From NCBI RefSeq assembly GCF_037975245.1, contig NC_092565.1:5340499-5404498 (forward strand): a DNA stretch of 64,000 bases. The letters are read 5' to 3'. How positions within the stretch are numbered: the stretch's first letter is position 1; each line of letters starts with the position of its first letter. This document shows, piece after piece, positions 11,301 through 24,185 of the stretch. Made by a program: the position numbers and the translations under genes. The notes under the pieces were generated by a model, which was not told the origin of the DNA, made no database searches, and worked only from the letters and a program-made list of their open reading frames with translations. This stretch comes from Apostichopus japonicus (taxonomy: Eukaryota > Echinodermata > Holothuroidea > Aspidochirotida > Stichopodidae).

Positions 11301-14300
11301 TGACTTTTGAATGTTTACCTTTAATGTTCCCATTTGAATGAAAAGAGCCCCCCAAAAAGAAAGAACCAGCTTCCTTCTAAGCTGCAAGCAGTTTATCATG
11401 CAACTAAGAAGATTTCAGTGGCATCTCAAATTCTCAATAACCAACCTTAACATACTAACCATATCGCACGAGCCTATGTTTGTATATCATTAACTAAAAT
11501 TACTTCTAAACCATAAGATGCCCGCCCTCCCACCAGATCTCAGAATTTATGACCAAATTCTCCAGTAAAAAATGCCTGGCATTCTTGCTCTTTCATCTCA
11601 AGATGATGCATTTAGCTGGTATTTAGCATAAATTATTAGATGATGAATAACAAATTCAGAGAAAGGCTTCATACGTTAATGATGGCTGTAAGGAAAAAAA
11701 TACGATACTTTATGTTTCGGAGATGTCTGTTATTCCATACGAAATCAGATCAACGAAAAATGAAGAAAAAAATAATCCCAAGTTAGTTGGTCTGCTTTTA
11801 CAAAGTACATTATATTACCTATCATTACTGCAGGAGCTGTTTACAATTCAAATTCTGCATGTAGTGTTATTCCTACAAATACATTTATATTCTTTAATGG
11901 GAAGAAAGTGAGCTATCTGATTTTGTAGTATCTGTGAAATCCAGAAATTAAACTATTAATCCTTTATTTAAGGACTGTATGTTTACTTCTATGTTGATCC
12001 TTTACAATAATAGGCTGTTTCCTAATAACCAGCTCTATTTCTCAAAAAAAAAAAAAATTAACTTTGGGAACAATTGGGATGTGGCTCACACTTAAAACTT
12101 ATTAGTAATTTAATAATCACAATAGTCTTAATAGTAATAGTAACAATCTTAATAGTAATAATAATCACACTTATTAGTAATTTGCTATGAAAATATTTTA
12201 AATTTGAGTGTAAAATTGCTTGATGTGGACTTTGTTCTGTTTATTGTTATTGTTCATCTTGCCTAATTTCCCGCTTTGTTCCACAGGTGAGCTGGACTCC
12301 ATACAAAGTCAGCCTTTCGGTTTCAATCCGTCGGCTGCTGCCGATCTCATCAGTTATCTGTACGATGCGAGACCAGGTATTAACGATTACAAGTCATAAT
12401 TATTTTGTACCGTCGGGCAGTATCGATGCCTTGATCAACTCTCAGCATAATATCATCGAATAAAGCTGAAAGCGTAAAGCTGGAAACTTCTCGCTCCCTA
12501 GTAAAGTAATAAACTGAATTGAGAGGAGGTTTTTTGGGTGGCTGCAAACAAATTTTGTCAATGACAATATTGTTTGGCAAACTGAAAATAAAAATATGAA
12601 CAATACACAAACACAAAAACGTATGAGATCTGTCAGTCTGTTGGAAGGTTACTCATTTATTAAAATCATATATCTGTAATGACCCAGATCTGTTCCATTT
12701 TATATCAATCTTGAAGTTTGGTGAAGCCTTCATCTAATTGAAAATTGTCTCGCCAATAAAACAGAAAAATCTCACCACTTGAAACTCTTCACACCAAATT
12801 GGAAAATCAAAAAGCAAACATTTTCACCGTTTGAGGGTCTGTCAAAATTATATCAAATGTATGAACACAACAACAACATACATATGTATCCTCCTTAAAA
12901 ATAAAAGAAAATGAAAAAAGAAATACCAAAGGACGTGCCTTTTACCGTTTTCAGGCACATTCTAAAAATGGAATATAGACTAATATCTTACATCGTTAAA
13001 AACGAAATAGAAGTAGCAAAAAGTGAAGATTTATTAATTAGTCATTTTTGCAGAGTGCTTTTCAATTTAAACTTTGGGACCTTTATGTTTTGCTTACAAT
13101 AGCAAAAGGCTTAGTTTCATTTCACATTTTTCGCCAAAGGCTCATTATGTTTCGTGCATGTCTATAAATAGAAGTACTAATGTGTCCATCTGACATTGAT
13201 TGATACTGATATCAGTATCATCCTCCCTGGGATGGGTTGCCAATATTTTTGTCTGGTTTCATTCCAGTACCAACAATATCCTTATAAATGTTGTTTTAGA
13301 AAACAGCATTTTTTTGCGATCTTAACTTTAATTCTTTTAAGTGTCTGAAATGAACTTCATGCAACCTGTCCTAGATGAATAATCAGGTCATCAACAGACA
13401 AAGGAAAAAGTGATGATAATGAACACTGATTATGCATAATGGACAAGAACCATGTTGACATTATCTTTCTTTCATCTCGCTGATAAGTAGACGTGTAGTT
13501 CCATTTCTATTTGTTTTTTCTAAGAACAGAAAGTTGGAGAGAAAAAAACCATGATCATTTCTTTGATTTATTTTGGGGATTTCTCTGCTTTTTTTACAGA
13601 TTTTGCCAGAATTCATCCTCACCTGTTCGCTAAATTCATCCCGAATATCCTCCCGCCCACACGAGAAGATGAACTGCCCATGTACATCAAGGAAACGCAA
13701 CAAATGCAACTGGAATTATTGACAAGTCAAGAGTTTAAAAGGTCAGTCCTGGGACAAATCGTTTTAATATCATTGCAGTATGTTACGGCTGCATTTTGCG
13801 TATTAGTAGACTCTCTCGCAATCTAGTAGTGCAACCAATGTACCTGGGCTTGATCAGTTTCTAACTGTGAATAAAAGACAACCATAAATGAGTATAAACT
13901 GAAGTGTGTTATATCAACGTAACACATGTCAGCAGATGCTATTGAGCACCAATGTACATGGCTTGATCAGTTTATAACTGTGAATAAGAGACAACCATAA
14001 ATGAGTATAAACTGAAGTGTGTTATAACACCGTAACACATGTCAGCAGATGCTATTGAGCACCAATGTACATGGCTTGATCAGTTTCTAACTGTGAATAA
14101 GAGACAACCTTTAATCAGTATAAACTGAAGTGTGTTATATAACACCGTAACACTTGTTAGACCTGTCAGCAGTTGCTACTGTGGAAAAATGACTAAAAGG
14201 CAAATCCATTACTCAAAGGCTGTTTCAACTAATGACTGGTTAGGTGTCTAAACAACTGTCCCTATGTATGACTAGTAAGTACACCTTTTAAAGATGGTTG

Positions 14301-15665
14301 AAAATTGCAGATTTTAAGCAATTAGCAGTAAAGTGTCATCCACTTTCTGTTAAACTGTGGACGAAAGTTTTGGTGAAACCTTTAGAGAAGTCTTGTTACT
14401 CCAGTCAATCATTTTGCATAGGATTGTGATTTTCTTTTTGTAATCCCTTCTCAGAAGCAACTGGTCATAAATGTAACACATGTTAAGAAATTATAACACA
14501 CATCAGTTTTAACTGACTAATGGGTATACTCACCTTGACCAGTTTTAACCAGTTTAAAGGCATGAGAATCGGGTGAGTAATGACACACTCTACCAATTAA
14601 AAGGAGAGATAAAGGAATTTGATGACATAAACTTGTCCTTTAATTCACTAAAGCCCACCCAGGAATGATGGAACTAGAAATAAGCATTAAAAGTTTGCAA
14701 ATTGAAGAAAAAAGATTCAATTAAACTTTGGAGACTCAGATTTCTGAATTGGAATGAAGGGTCAGTAAGTCAATAAGTAAAAAAACAAGTGCACCTTGAC
14801 GATGTGTATTATTAATTTCATTAACTATCGGTAATTGATAACATAAACTTGTACTTTAATTCACCAAAAACCCTCCCAGGAATGATGGAATTAGATAGGA
14901 GCATTAACAGTTTGCAAATTTAAAAAATGAAAATTCAATTCAATTAAACTTTGGAGACTTAGATTTTCTGAATTGGAATGAAGGGTCAATAAGTAATTAA
15001 GTAAAAAAAAACAAGCCCATCTTGACGATGTATAATTTATTTCATTAACTATTGGTCTTGTTTGCATTGGTCAGTTGGGCTTTCTACGATATATCAAAAT
15101 TTAAAATATATCAATTGTCGTTAAGATAAAATAGGAGTTAGCAATAAAAGAAGTCCGTTGTGTCGGTTATTTTGTTGATATGTTATTATTTGGATGAAAA
15201 ACGTTGTTCTATCATGGAAAGCCCTTCTAGGCTTCATGTCAATGTAAAAATGCTCAAATAGTAACATTCGATATCTTTCTATTCAATCAAAATTGATATG
15301 CCCTTCAAACTTGGCCGTTCTTTACCTGAAGTGTCCATCTCAAAAGTGGGGCATTTGGCATTGAAATTTCTACATTTCTACGTCTAGGAATAGATAGGTA
15401 ATCATATACTGCCAAGAAAGACCCCAATAAAATTAATATTTTATTACTTTCCTCTTTTTTTCTCATTCATTACCAGCACTGTGTTTACAGTTTCCTCCTT
15501 CAGTAGCCTTCGTTCATCACGGTCTCCATAAATTTTTCTTCGTTGCCAGTAATACTTTTAGGGGGAAAAGAAGGGAAAAAACGTCATAGTTTATCTCCTT
15601 ATTTTGACAGATTTGACAGTGGAAGGAAGCGAGGGTTAGACGATACCCCAGTGGTGAAGAGATGA
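8323..15665 (+). CDS. CACUL1: CACUL1, CDK2-associated cullin-domain protein (seven exons)
   Basis: CACUL1 is a cullin-repeat protein linked to CDK2 and cell-cycle progression in vertebrates. Exons are 8323-8467, 8905-9007, 10298-10393, 10923-11025, 12287-12376, 13600-13741 and 15611-15665, all with gt/ag borders and agreeing phases. The first ATG is at 8343, giving 237 residues; human CACUL1 has about 369 with a long disordered N-terminus. The first exon is open upstream of the ATG, so an earlier coding exon is possible. Landmarks: FSEEDYRKQLWPPLEEAV and PGVYLKISYEEMYRHVY in the cullin N-terminal repeat, VCNQHSALIYADL, VEKHVHRVL, and LFAKFIPNILPP, which is nearly identical in human. The last exon encodes FDSGRKRGLDDTP and the stop at 15663-15665, matching the human tail GDQSRKRAGDEL. 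Introns contain tandem repeats and dispersed elements. No poly(A) signal was assigned. Confidence 0.92.
9540..10240. repeat. Diverged tandem repeat (~150-bp period) in CACUL1 intron
   Basis: Blocks containing gcatgctggctg and tctaa, preceded by ttgcagcat and gcagtac, recur at about 9734, 9894 and 10044, with a weaker one near 9600. The spacing is about 134-160 bp and copies have diverged strongly. The array ends just upstream of the exon at 10298. Confidence 0.55.
13835..14175. repeat. Three-copy tandem repeat, 113-114 bp unit
   Basis: Units start at ccaatgtac (13835, 13949, 14062). Each carries cttgatcagttt, aactgtgaata and agacaacc, then taaactgaagtgtgttat and gtcagcag. The array lies in the last CACUL1 intron, and its third unit runs into a dispersed repeat also found at 59.5 kb. 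Confidence 0.85.
14062..14580. mobile_element. Dispersed ~0.5-kb repeat, copy 1 of 2
   Basis: The stretch from aactgtgaataagagac to gcatgagaatcg matches 59520-60020 collinearly, with shared blocks such as ctgtccctat, agtgtcatccactt, ctgttaaa.tgtggacga, cttctcag.agcaactg and acacacatcagttttaact. It is non-coding. The ends are not defined and the family was not recognised. Confidence 0.75.
14621..15056. repeat. 216-bp tandem duplication in last CACUL1 intron
   Basis: Two copies of about 216 bp begin at acataaacttgt (14625 and 14841). Both run through caggaatgatgga, aactttggagact, gaattggaatgaagggtca and cttgacgatgt. Divergence is roughly 10 percent by eye. Confidence 0.85.
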
Positions 15666-16440
15666 CAACGTTCCTTTGTCGTTTATTGATTCCTGAATAT
15701 CTGTGGTCGATATGCACACGATCGAAAGTACAGATTTCGCCCTTTTGACTTCTGCTCGGACGAAGCATGGCAAATCATCCAATATGGAGAGAGCTCTTAA
15801 TAGACAGGTGGCTATCATACGTAGGCTTTTAACCCGATGAAATACGGACAAGTTATCTTCTCTCCCCAAATGTCTTCCCCAAAGGAACTAACTATCACAG
15901 TTAGGAATTAATTTATGGGTAGATAAGATAGAGAGCTTTCTCCACGAACAAAAGAACACACTTCCTCGGCATATGTCCTTCACAAAGGAGATTTGGTATG
16001 GATGGTTCCAGAGAGGGGTGTTGATAAGTGGTTTCCCAAAAGAGGGGCTGTCATCGCTAATGTTTATTTTGATTTTTGGGGGGTAGGGGGGGTTGCTTGT
16101 ATCCTGTGTGCTGCATGCTTGTATTTGTTTTTTTTCCAGTACTATTTACTGTAATCAGTTTCAAGATTCCTATTGTGCATGTGGTCTGGTCAGTGTTTAT
16201 GTCAGGGGTCATGTCAGGGGTCAGGTCATGTCAAGTGGTGCAAACACAAACACAATTCGGATTTGTAGATAATGTGCCAAGTACCCGGGAAATAACTGAG
16301 AGGATTGCCTCCTATGGTTCTTCCTTAGTGATTGCCAATTATTTTAATTTTCTTATTTTAACTTCATATCCTGAAGGATGTAAAGAAGTGTCTTTCAAAT
16401 AACGTATCATAATTACCATATGTCATGAATTTGAAGAAGA
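15666..16440 (+). other. CACUL1 3' flank, probable 3' untranslated region
   Basis: Sequence after the CACUL1 stop codon. No further exon was recognised. The first AATAAA-like hexamers are far downstream (attaaa near 16860, aataaa near 17560), so the transcript end cannot be placed. The stretch at 16195-16230 repeats tcaggggtca. Confidence 0.35.
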
Positions 16441-16774
16441 TAGGCCAGCCCGATAATCCACACTTATAGACGAGTTAAGAGTATTGTCCAACTGGATGTG
16501 TAGCATCGAAACTAAGAAAAGAAGATGGAAATTCATTGGGCATATATTGCGACAAAACCCAAACAACGACAGCAACATCAGCATGACTTGGGCACCAGAG
16601 GGCAGGAGAAAGAGAGGGCGACCAAAAACAACATGGCACAGAACAGTGGACAAAAAGAGAGAGAGGGCTGGTTGGCGATCCTGGAATGAGGCCAGAAATG
16701 CAGCTGCCGACCGAGATGAATGGAGACGCTCTGTGGAGGCCTTATTTGCCTCTAGGCAAGAAGAAGACAGATGA
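16440..16774 (+). mobile_element. 5'-truncated non-LTR retrotransposon, C-terminus of reverse transcriptase
   Basis: The reading frame ends at 16774 and contains KRRWKFIGHILRQNP, EGRRKRGRPKTTWHRTV and AAADRDEWRRSVEALF. This is the familiar tail of many invertebrate endonuclease/reverse-transcriptase proteins (GHVLR, GKRKRGRPK.TWRR, A.DR..WR..V.AL). The open frame extends upstream to about 16461 (STLIDELRVLSNW) before a stop. The polymerase domain is missing, so this is a dead 5'-truncated copy. The clade cannot be fixed from this piece. It lies about 0.8 kb past the CACUL1 stop and in the same orientation. Confidence 0.85.
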
Positions 16775-19700
16775 GATTAGAGGAGGTATAGATGCCAGTA
16801 ATCTTACCTGTGTATCTCTTTTTCACATGTGGTAGTTAGATTCCTGGAGTAGCTTTATTAATTAAACATTTCACTATTCAGATGACTGGGCTGTCGTTAA
16901 AACCATAGTGAATATCATATACATATGTAAATACCAAGCTTTGTTACTGCAATTTAGAGATCTATTGTTTGTGAGAAAGAGTCAAATTAAGTACTTTTAC
17001 AGAGCCAAAACAACCAAGAGGTGATTTAATAACGAATAGTTTGTGCACATGTAGAGGTTTGGTAAATGAGCTGGCAACTTAAAATTTTCTTCCTCGTACT
17101 GTTTCTGGTTGATGTTTGAGATTTTTTCAAACTTTTGGTGATTTTTTTTAAAAAAAAATTAAAAGGAAGACTGTTGTAAATTATTTCATGATGTAATTTT
17201 TTATAGTAAACTCAAAAGAGTATAAATGACCTTGTCAAATTGATTTCCGCATGTGTTTCGGAGGGTTGGTCAATTAGCTTTGAATCCTTGGGAATGAAGA
17301 CATCTCTTGACAGATAGATTTCCCTTTTATATTTCTGAAATGTTGAGAGAGAAAAAATGGAGGTAGAATTTTAGGTAAAAATTTGATGAATAGTTTACAT
17401 TACATGAGTGGAATATGACTCATATCCATGAGGTGCGAAGTATGGTACGTGTGTTGGCTTTTATTTGGTTAGCGAGTGATGAATTAAGACATGGATCATG
17501 TACCCCTGCACTGCTATTTTGTATCATTGAATTGCTCACTTAGTTATGAATAATAGTAATAAAGAAGAAGATTTGAGACATCATCGTGAAACCAAATTCG
17601 ATACCATGTCGTAAACGTATTTCGAATTTTAGCTTTTCTTTCTCAAGTGACATTACCAACATGTCCCGGTTGTAGAACAAAATTAATTCATAAATTGAGT
17701 GTGATTTTGGGATTGGCTTTGGAAGGAATCAAAGAAAGATTATAATGACGATAACGAAGTCATTGAGACTCAAACGACAAGTTCGACTGATGAAAATGTT
17801 CTGTTGATGTATTCCTGTGTTGAACTTGCAGTAAGAGTTCAAATAAGAAATTTAGGCTACTACAACTTCTAGGATCAATTAATATAACATGTCGTGAATC
17901 TTTAAGGAAATGTTCCGACACAGCATTGCGTTATTTAAGTACTAAAGAAGTTGGACATCCCCCACCCCAACACCAACCCCAATTCGTCCTTTATTCCACA
18001 CAGGTGATTTCAACTTTCACTATAATTTTGCAAAATGCCTGTTTTTAAGCCAATTATGTTTACAGTATATGAAGGACTTCAATGCTTACATTGTAATATT
18101 CTTATGTATTTCTTTTTAATATATATATATATATATGTACATATACTGTGTATATTAATCTTTCCACTGTAATAGACATGTATTGCTATTAGTGCATTGA
18201 CATCAGTGAGGGAAAATATTTCGGTGGAAAATTAATCGTCATATTATTTGAAATACTGGCCAGAAGAATTGCAGTCCATTATACTAGATGGTGGGGGGGG
18301 GAGATGGTGGGGAGGGGGGGTTAGCAAGCACATATAGGCCTATTCCCCACCAGTGATTGTTTTTATTTTATTTTTTTAAATTTGTCCTGTGCCACAGTGA
18401 CTAGAATTGTCTTGTGTAATTCCTCTGTTCCAGTCCGTCAATCGTCTGTCAGCCTGCTGACCTTCATTATAAGTTGAACGTTTCAGCAGATGGTCACTTG
18501 TAGCTTATGGATCGAACATATCAATGCGAGATGTTTGCTAGAGATACGTCCTTCAAAATCTTCACAAAGAGTTGTGTTACAGATACAAAAGGGGGGCAAA
18601 AAGAGAGAACTCTAACAGAGAATTCTGACTGAAAATGAGTTCAATTCTACTGAGAGTCTTAACTCTCTCAAATAAATGCATGCTGTGTATTGATTTCTTC
18701 ATGAAAATATTACAAACATAAGATCATAAAAATAGATGAAGAGAGAGAGAGATTTTGCTCTCAAGTGAAGTGGTGTGTAGTGACATGATTGATCATTTTG
18801 TAATTGAAAACAGTACTTTGACCTGGAGTATAGGTCAGACTAACTTTTTTGATTTGTAATCCTGCAACCAAATTTCTTTTCCCCTCTATCGAAAAGGTTG
18901 GGATATTTTAGGTATTAAGTGTTGTATGGTTTTATGATAATGACTAAAACCGACCAATAGCAATCAGTTAAAAGGTTTTCCTCGTAATCGTAATTTTTGT
19001 CAAGAATTTCTACTCTGCTATGCCTTAGCTTATTCATTGAGAATATTTATTTTCGTTTTATGTAGAAAGAACCGTGTCTTTTATTTCTATATTAAGATTT
19101 GTGTTTCCATTACCAATAAACATGCAAACAGAATTGTAATTTGAGCCAGAGTGAATTAATAATACATAACAAAGATGGATACATTTCATTACTATTTATG
19201 CCCTGTGGTAGAATAGAATGCTATAGCCGAAGATTGAAAACAAAAACATTTTATCCTGTAAAGAGACCAGATTTTGAAAGTTCCTTGTTTTTGCATAAGG
19301 TAACAATGTACCCCCATGCATGATGAACAATTAAAATTTGTATTGTTCATTCTCCAGTAATGAAAGAAATAAAAAAAAAGCAGTATTTTGTGTATATTTA
19401 AGAGATATCGGTGCTTAATATAAACCAATGAAAACGTTGTTTTACATTGTCATTGTCTTTTTTCATGTTGGTTTTAAACACCGAGGTACTTTTGTGACAT
19501 TTGTTACAGGCCCCATAGCCAGGAATTCTGTGATTGTGGGTTGTGGGGGAGGGGGCACCAACAATTCAAGGAGGGGTACAATACTTGTACCCATTATGGT
19601 GGCAGAGGTGCCACAACGTTACTCCAACGCACCTATTGTTATAGCTTAAAGTCGACCATTATACTGTATTGTGCACCCCTCTCCTCCTCTCACCCCCCCC

Positions 19701-20274
19701 CCCCCCTCGGGACCGCCTCTTGTGATCATCAAGTTACCCACTTGTTAACACTTGTTCCCTTCCCTTATATGAATATAAGGACTTTTATTGGCCAAAACTT
19801 CACGCTGTCAAGTTAACATAGGCCAAGCGAAATTAACGCACATTGACAAATAACAAAACAAAAAAGGGACTTTATTCTTTGTCGGAGCTGTGAGACACGA
19901 TACATTATTAATTCGATAGTTCAAATTTGAGCCCCCTGGCCGTTTCTGCCGATTTCCATTTTTCCGCCGATCGACAAACAAACGTTTTGTACTTCAGGAA
20001 ATTAAGAATGGTTGAAACTCTGGTAACTGCAATTTTTGCGAAACATCACGACACATTGTCGTTAAAAATAGGTCACTTTCTATCAGAATGTGGACAGTTA
20101 ATTGAAATAATTTGCTATTGTTCCTTTCGGTGACAGCCTTCAAAATTTCACGAAAACATATTCTGGCAATTTTCCAGCTATTTTCGTATAAAGAGGTGTA
20201 TAAACCATACCACAATCAGAGTAGGCCTATAGTGTATACATCCGCTCGAAAGGTTAACCATTGTCGGTACAAGC
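16775..20274. other. Intergenic, no gene recognised
   Basis: AT-rich sequence with only short open frames. It contains a short (AT) tract at 18118-18136, a G-rich stretch at 18289-18320 and a C14 run near 19690. No splice-bounded conserved exon was seen on either strand. Confidence 0.5.
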
Positions 20275-20282
20275 CCTTACAT

Positions 20283-20678
20283 CAGGGGGGTAGAAGACAG
20301 ATGGGGCACGTGCCCCCCCCCCCCACTCTTTCCAAAATAGCAAATGTGCCCTACTGGCAAATAAAATGTGCACCTTTGATGAAGAACTGTCTTTTGGATA
20401 TCTTATAAGCCTTTGTTAATTTTAATATTTTATTTTAATTATTTATTTTTAGTCTGTACATGCTATTTCTAAAATGGCATCCCATATCTTTTTGTAGCAC
20501 GGTTAACAATACACAATCTCAATAAATAGTATTGCTAGCATACTAATACATCATATATATTTAAGTGAGATGGCCAGTGTGTATCGGTTTATAGCAAAAC
20601 GAGTGGTGGTTGTGGAATGAGAAAGTGCCCCTCTGATGTTATGCCCACCCCCATTTTTTCGAAGCTTCCTACCTCCTG
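20283..20678. mobile_element. Non-autonomous hAT-like MITE (396 bp)
   Basis: The ends are inverted: left CAGGGGGGTAGAAG, and right in reverse complement CAGGAGGTAGGAAG. The flanking octamers ccttacat (20275-20282) and cctaacat (20679-20686) agree at 7 of 8 bases and are read as the target duplication. A C14 run sits just inside the left end. There is no coding sequence. Confidence 0.65.
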
Positions 20679-22681
20679 CCTAACATGGACATACTACAGT
20701 GGCTTTGTCTTTGGGGGGGGGGGGGGGGGAGACTGCTATGCTAAACATTTACCTTTTGTAGCTCAAAATGTTAACGGTCATGGAAGGTAACATTTGCAAG
20801 TTTCATAAAAGTAGAAAACAGCTAACGTATGGTGGGGTAGGACATGCAAGTTGAAGACTTCTACCTATGCTTTCTACCGACCTTGGAAAGTGACGGAATT
20901 AGTATGCAAGTCAATGAAGTAATTAATTGTGGTTCCCTACCACATCTAACCAGACACAATCAATGACCATGTGGTACAGTGTGGTGCATAAGTGAGAAAA
21001 CGTCTTTTTTCCGACTCATTTGCATTGTTTACATAACATTTAACACTAGGTTACTATAGTGACGCAACAATGACGTCAGAATTGTTGACTCATTAATTAA
21101 GAAGCAATATCACTATTTACCAATCGTAATACGTCACTGGGAAAACTCTCCGACCGTCTTCCGTTTAATTGTACTGAATAACCAATCGCCATTAACATTG
21201 TGCAGTAGGCCTAATTAGTTCAGAAGAGGGAAAGGAAATTCTGTGTTGTTTTCATACACTCAATCGTAAATTTAAAGTGCTTTCACTTTATTGAATATAT
21301 TACGTTCTGTGCTTAAAACATCAGAAAGACAAAGACCATCCCTACTCCAAGTTCCTGCTAAACATGAATATTTTGACCACATAAGTGTAATACACAAACA
21401 CAGAGTTTTGAATTGACATCGCCGTTATCAGAATCTCGGTCGCTTTCTTCGGGTCTCCATCAATAGCTACTATATACAGTATGATATTAAATCAAATATC
21501 TGTCAATGTTCTCCTTGGTCAATGTCAATTTTCTTATCCTTTTTGTTTTCAATTAATTTTTTGTTCTTTTCAACTTCTTCCAACGGATGAAATATCAAAG
21601 CTGATTCACTAGTTAGAAATAGCGCGTTTTGAGAAGGAAAAACAAAACAAGAAAAACCCCTTGAGCGGCAAAAGAAGAAAAGATAAGGGGAAAAAAATTG
21701 GCCCCATGTCAGATTTATCAAAGGGGGAATGAAATTGACAGAAAACGATTAAACTTATAGGCCTACGTTTGAGTGCGATGACATGAAAAGACAAATGCCA
21801 AACTACAGAGGATCATGTCAAACATTTTCCACCTTTTCTTGTATCCACCCTCGAGCATTCAAAAACAGATTGCCATGGTCAAAGACTTGATAGAAGAGAA
21901 TCCTGTGTTCGAGGGAGGTTTCTTGTTGTTGAAAACCCAAAAATAACGAAATTGAAATTAAAAACAACAACAGGGAGGGAGAGAGAGATGGTGAGAGGGT
22001 TTACTGAAAATATCAGCTTCGAGATGAAGGGAAAATTCCTTCAGACATAAACGTATGAAAAGTCTTTATTCTAATAGGCTAGTAAACTTTAGCAGACTAT
22101 AGATTTACAACGTGTGCTTTGTTGTGACAGAAGTATTCACGTGTAAAGATAAATGACTTAGTCGACACCAATTTCTCTCCTTTATTGGTTGTTATGACAG
22201 ATTCGGTGCATTAGCTGCAGATACAAATATAATGCGCAAGCGTAGAACACGATAACAGGATATCCAACTCCAGTGACAAGATGCATTAATACTAAAAGTT
22301 GGACATTCGTGTTTATCAAAAAAGAAAAACTAAGGAAGAAAAGCTTGTGTGTGTTTCAACTTTGACATTCTTTTCCTTAGCATATTGCACTCAAAAATTA
22401 CTCAGAGGGTACAAGAGTTTTCATCTTTTTGAAATCAAAATACATATTTGATATTACTAAAAGATATGACTTTAAGGTTCGATATTGAGTTAAAGTTAAG
22501 TTATTACCAAAGCTCGCTAACAGCGACAACATTATGTAAATATGGTTTTGTCAAATATCAATTTAGATTGAAATTTCACCATAATATATAATAATAAAAA
22601 TGCTGTAGAGAATCCACACGTTTGCAAATCAAATTCCCACCTTTGCTATAACCAAACCTATCGGATGAATGATATATTGGA

Positions 22682-22775
22682 AATCAATCAATCAATCAAT
22701 TAGAACTTATATTTATATAGCGCCAATATCAACATAAGTAGTTCAAAGGCGCTATGAGGCAGTTACATTATATTA
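22682..22775 (-). mobile_element. 3' tail of a CR1/L2-type LINE
   Basis: On the minus strand the sequence reads ...ggcgctatataaatataag and ends in a (TGAT)n tract, seen here as aatcaatcaatcaatcaat at 22682-22700. Jockey-superfamily LINEs of marine invertebrates often end with a GCGCT..TATAAAT motif plus a short microsatellite, as does the remnant ending near 63550. The body is missing. Confidence 0.45.
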
Positions 22776-23963
22776 ACTATTGTACGCTTGCAGTTTCAAA
22801 CAGGTAATGTTTTAGTTGAAATGAAATGATTGCGCATGTCTCTGCTTGTTATAGAGGAGGCTCAGTCGAAGGCACTTGCTCCATGAACTACGCGTTTTTA
22901 CCCCCTCATTTCCAAAAGTTGGATCAGGAATTCTGAGTAGGAGGGTCACGAACAATTTCAGAAAAAAAGCACCAACAAATTAATGAAAGGCAAAATACCC
23001 TTGTCCGTAATAAGTTGTGAAGTGTCTGCGAACATGATGTTGGTTACTGGATAAGGGATAGGTTCGCTTGCCGCGTATTCTTGCTCTACTTTGGATCGGT
23101 TTGATGACATCATCAAACGTTAGGGTTAACCTTTACTACACGATTCAGAAATAGAGGTCTAATAGAACTATGCACCCAAGATAGAGTCTGCGCAAAAAAA
23201 CAAAACAACTTGATCCACTCTCAACTCTATAGTCTCCCGGCATTTGACATGGAGATCGAAGTGTGTAACATGGATGTTGGGTTAGCTTCTAGGACTATAC
23301 GGAAACCCATTAAGGTCATTAGTATCGCAATTTTAACAACAAAATTTGCTCTAGATACATTAAAAATAAATGGTATCCAATGATCCTTAATTAGCAATAT
23401 CTTGGAAACATATTTTGAGGGTAACAGCATATACAAAAGTAGACTACTGAGTTATACTTTAATAAACCAATTTGAGCAACTTTAAAAAAGCTTAAATTAA
23501 GGTTCTTTCTCTCTGCAAAGGAAATTTACCTTTATCCCCCAAGCTGTGTAAGAGAAGGAAGGGTAAAAGGTCTCTTGATAAATAAGTAATACAGTCTTAA
23601 ATGATGGTCTTTCTGTACTCTTCTACGAATCCCAAGTGAAGTTAACTTCGTGACGGGCCTACAGAAAGTTAACCTCAATAAGCCCCTGCTAGCTCTTAAA
23701 CCTAAATTGTGTAATGATGAAAAATCCCATTAAGGCACTTGACATCCTTTCTTTCGGGTGTGTATATGACTGATATATACACACTAAGGGAATCGAGAGT
23801 GAATCTATTGCTTAGAATGATATGCACGATAGAGTGAAGATGGATAACTAACACTCTTTGAGTGGCCTAAAAGACTGACAAACAGGGGCATAATAGAAAA
23901 GAAAGGTAGAAAGAAACGCTGATTAAATCAGGAAATAATGCCAATAACAGAACTACACCAACA

Positions 23964-24071
23964 CACAACTCATCCATCCTCCCATCCGCCCATCCATCCA
24001 TCCGTCCGTCCGTCCATCAACCATCCAACCATCTACAGGTACCTACCTCACGACATGGCCGTTTGTCTGTA

Positions 24072-24117
<46 letters not shown>

Positions 24118-24185
24118 TTGGTCTGTCTGTCTATTTGTCTGCTTGTCTGTCTGTCTATTTGTCTGCTTGCTTGTCTGTCTGTATC
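23964..24185. repeat. Compound microsatellite (CCAT/CCGT)n - (AT)n - (GTCT)n
   Basis: Runs of catc/cgtc at 23964-24030, a pure AT tract at about 24074-24113 and gtctgtct-type repeats at 24118-24183 lie close together. Confidence 0.9.

Noticed and set aside
16076..16402. 108-codon plus-strand frame after CACUL1
   Set aside because: No recognisable family; it overlaps the probable 3' untranslated region and contains a small tcaggggtca repeat.
19508..19735. Possible hAT element starting caggccccatagccagg
   Set aside because: No matching inverted end or 8-bp flank duplication was found.
21030..21200. Possible promoter with tgacgtca and related motifs
   Set aside because: A single CRE-like octamer without a nearby gene start is not enough.
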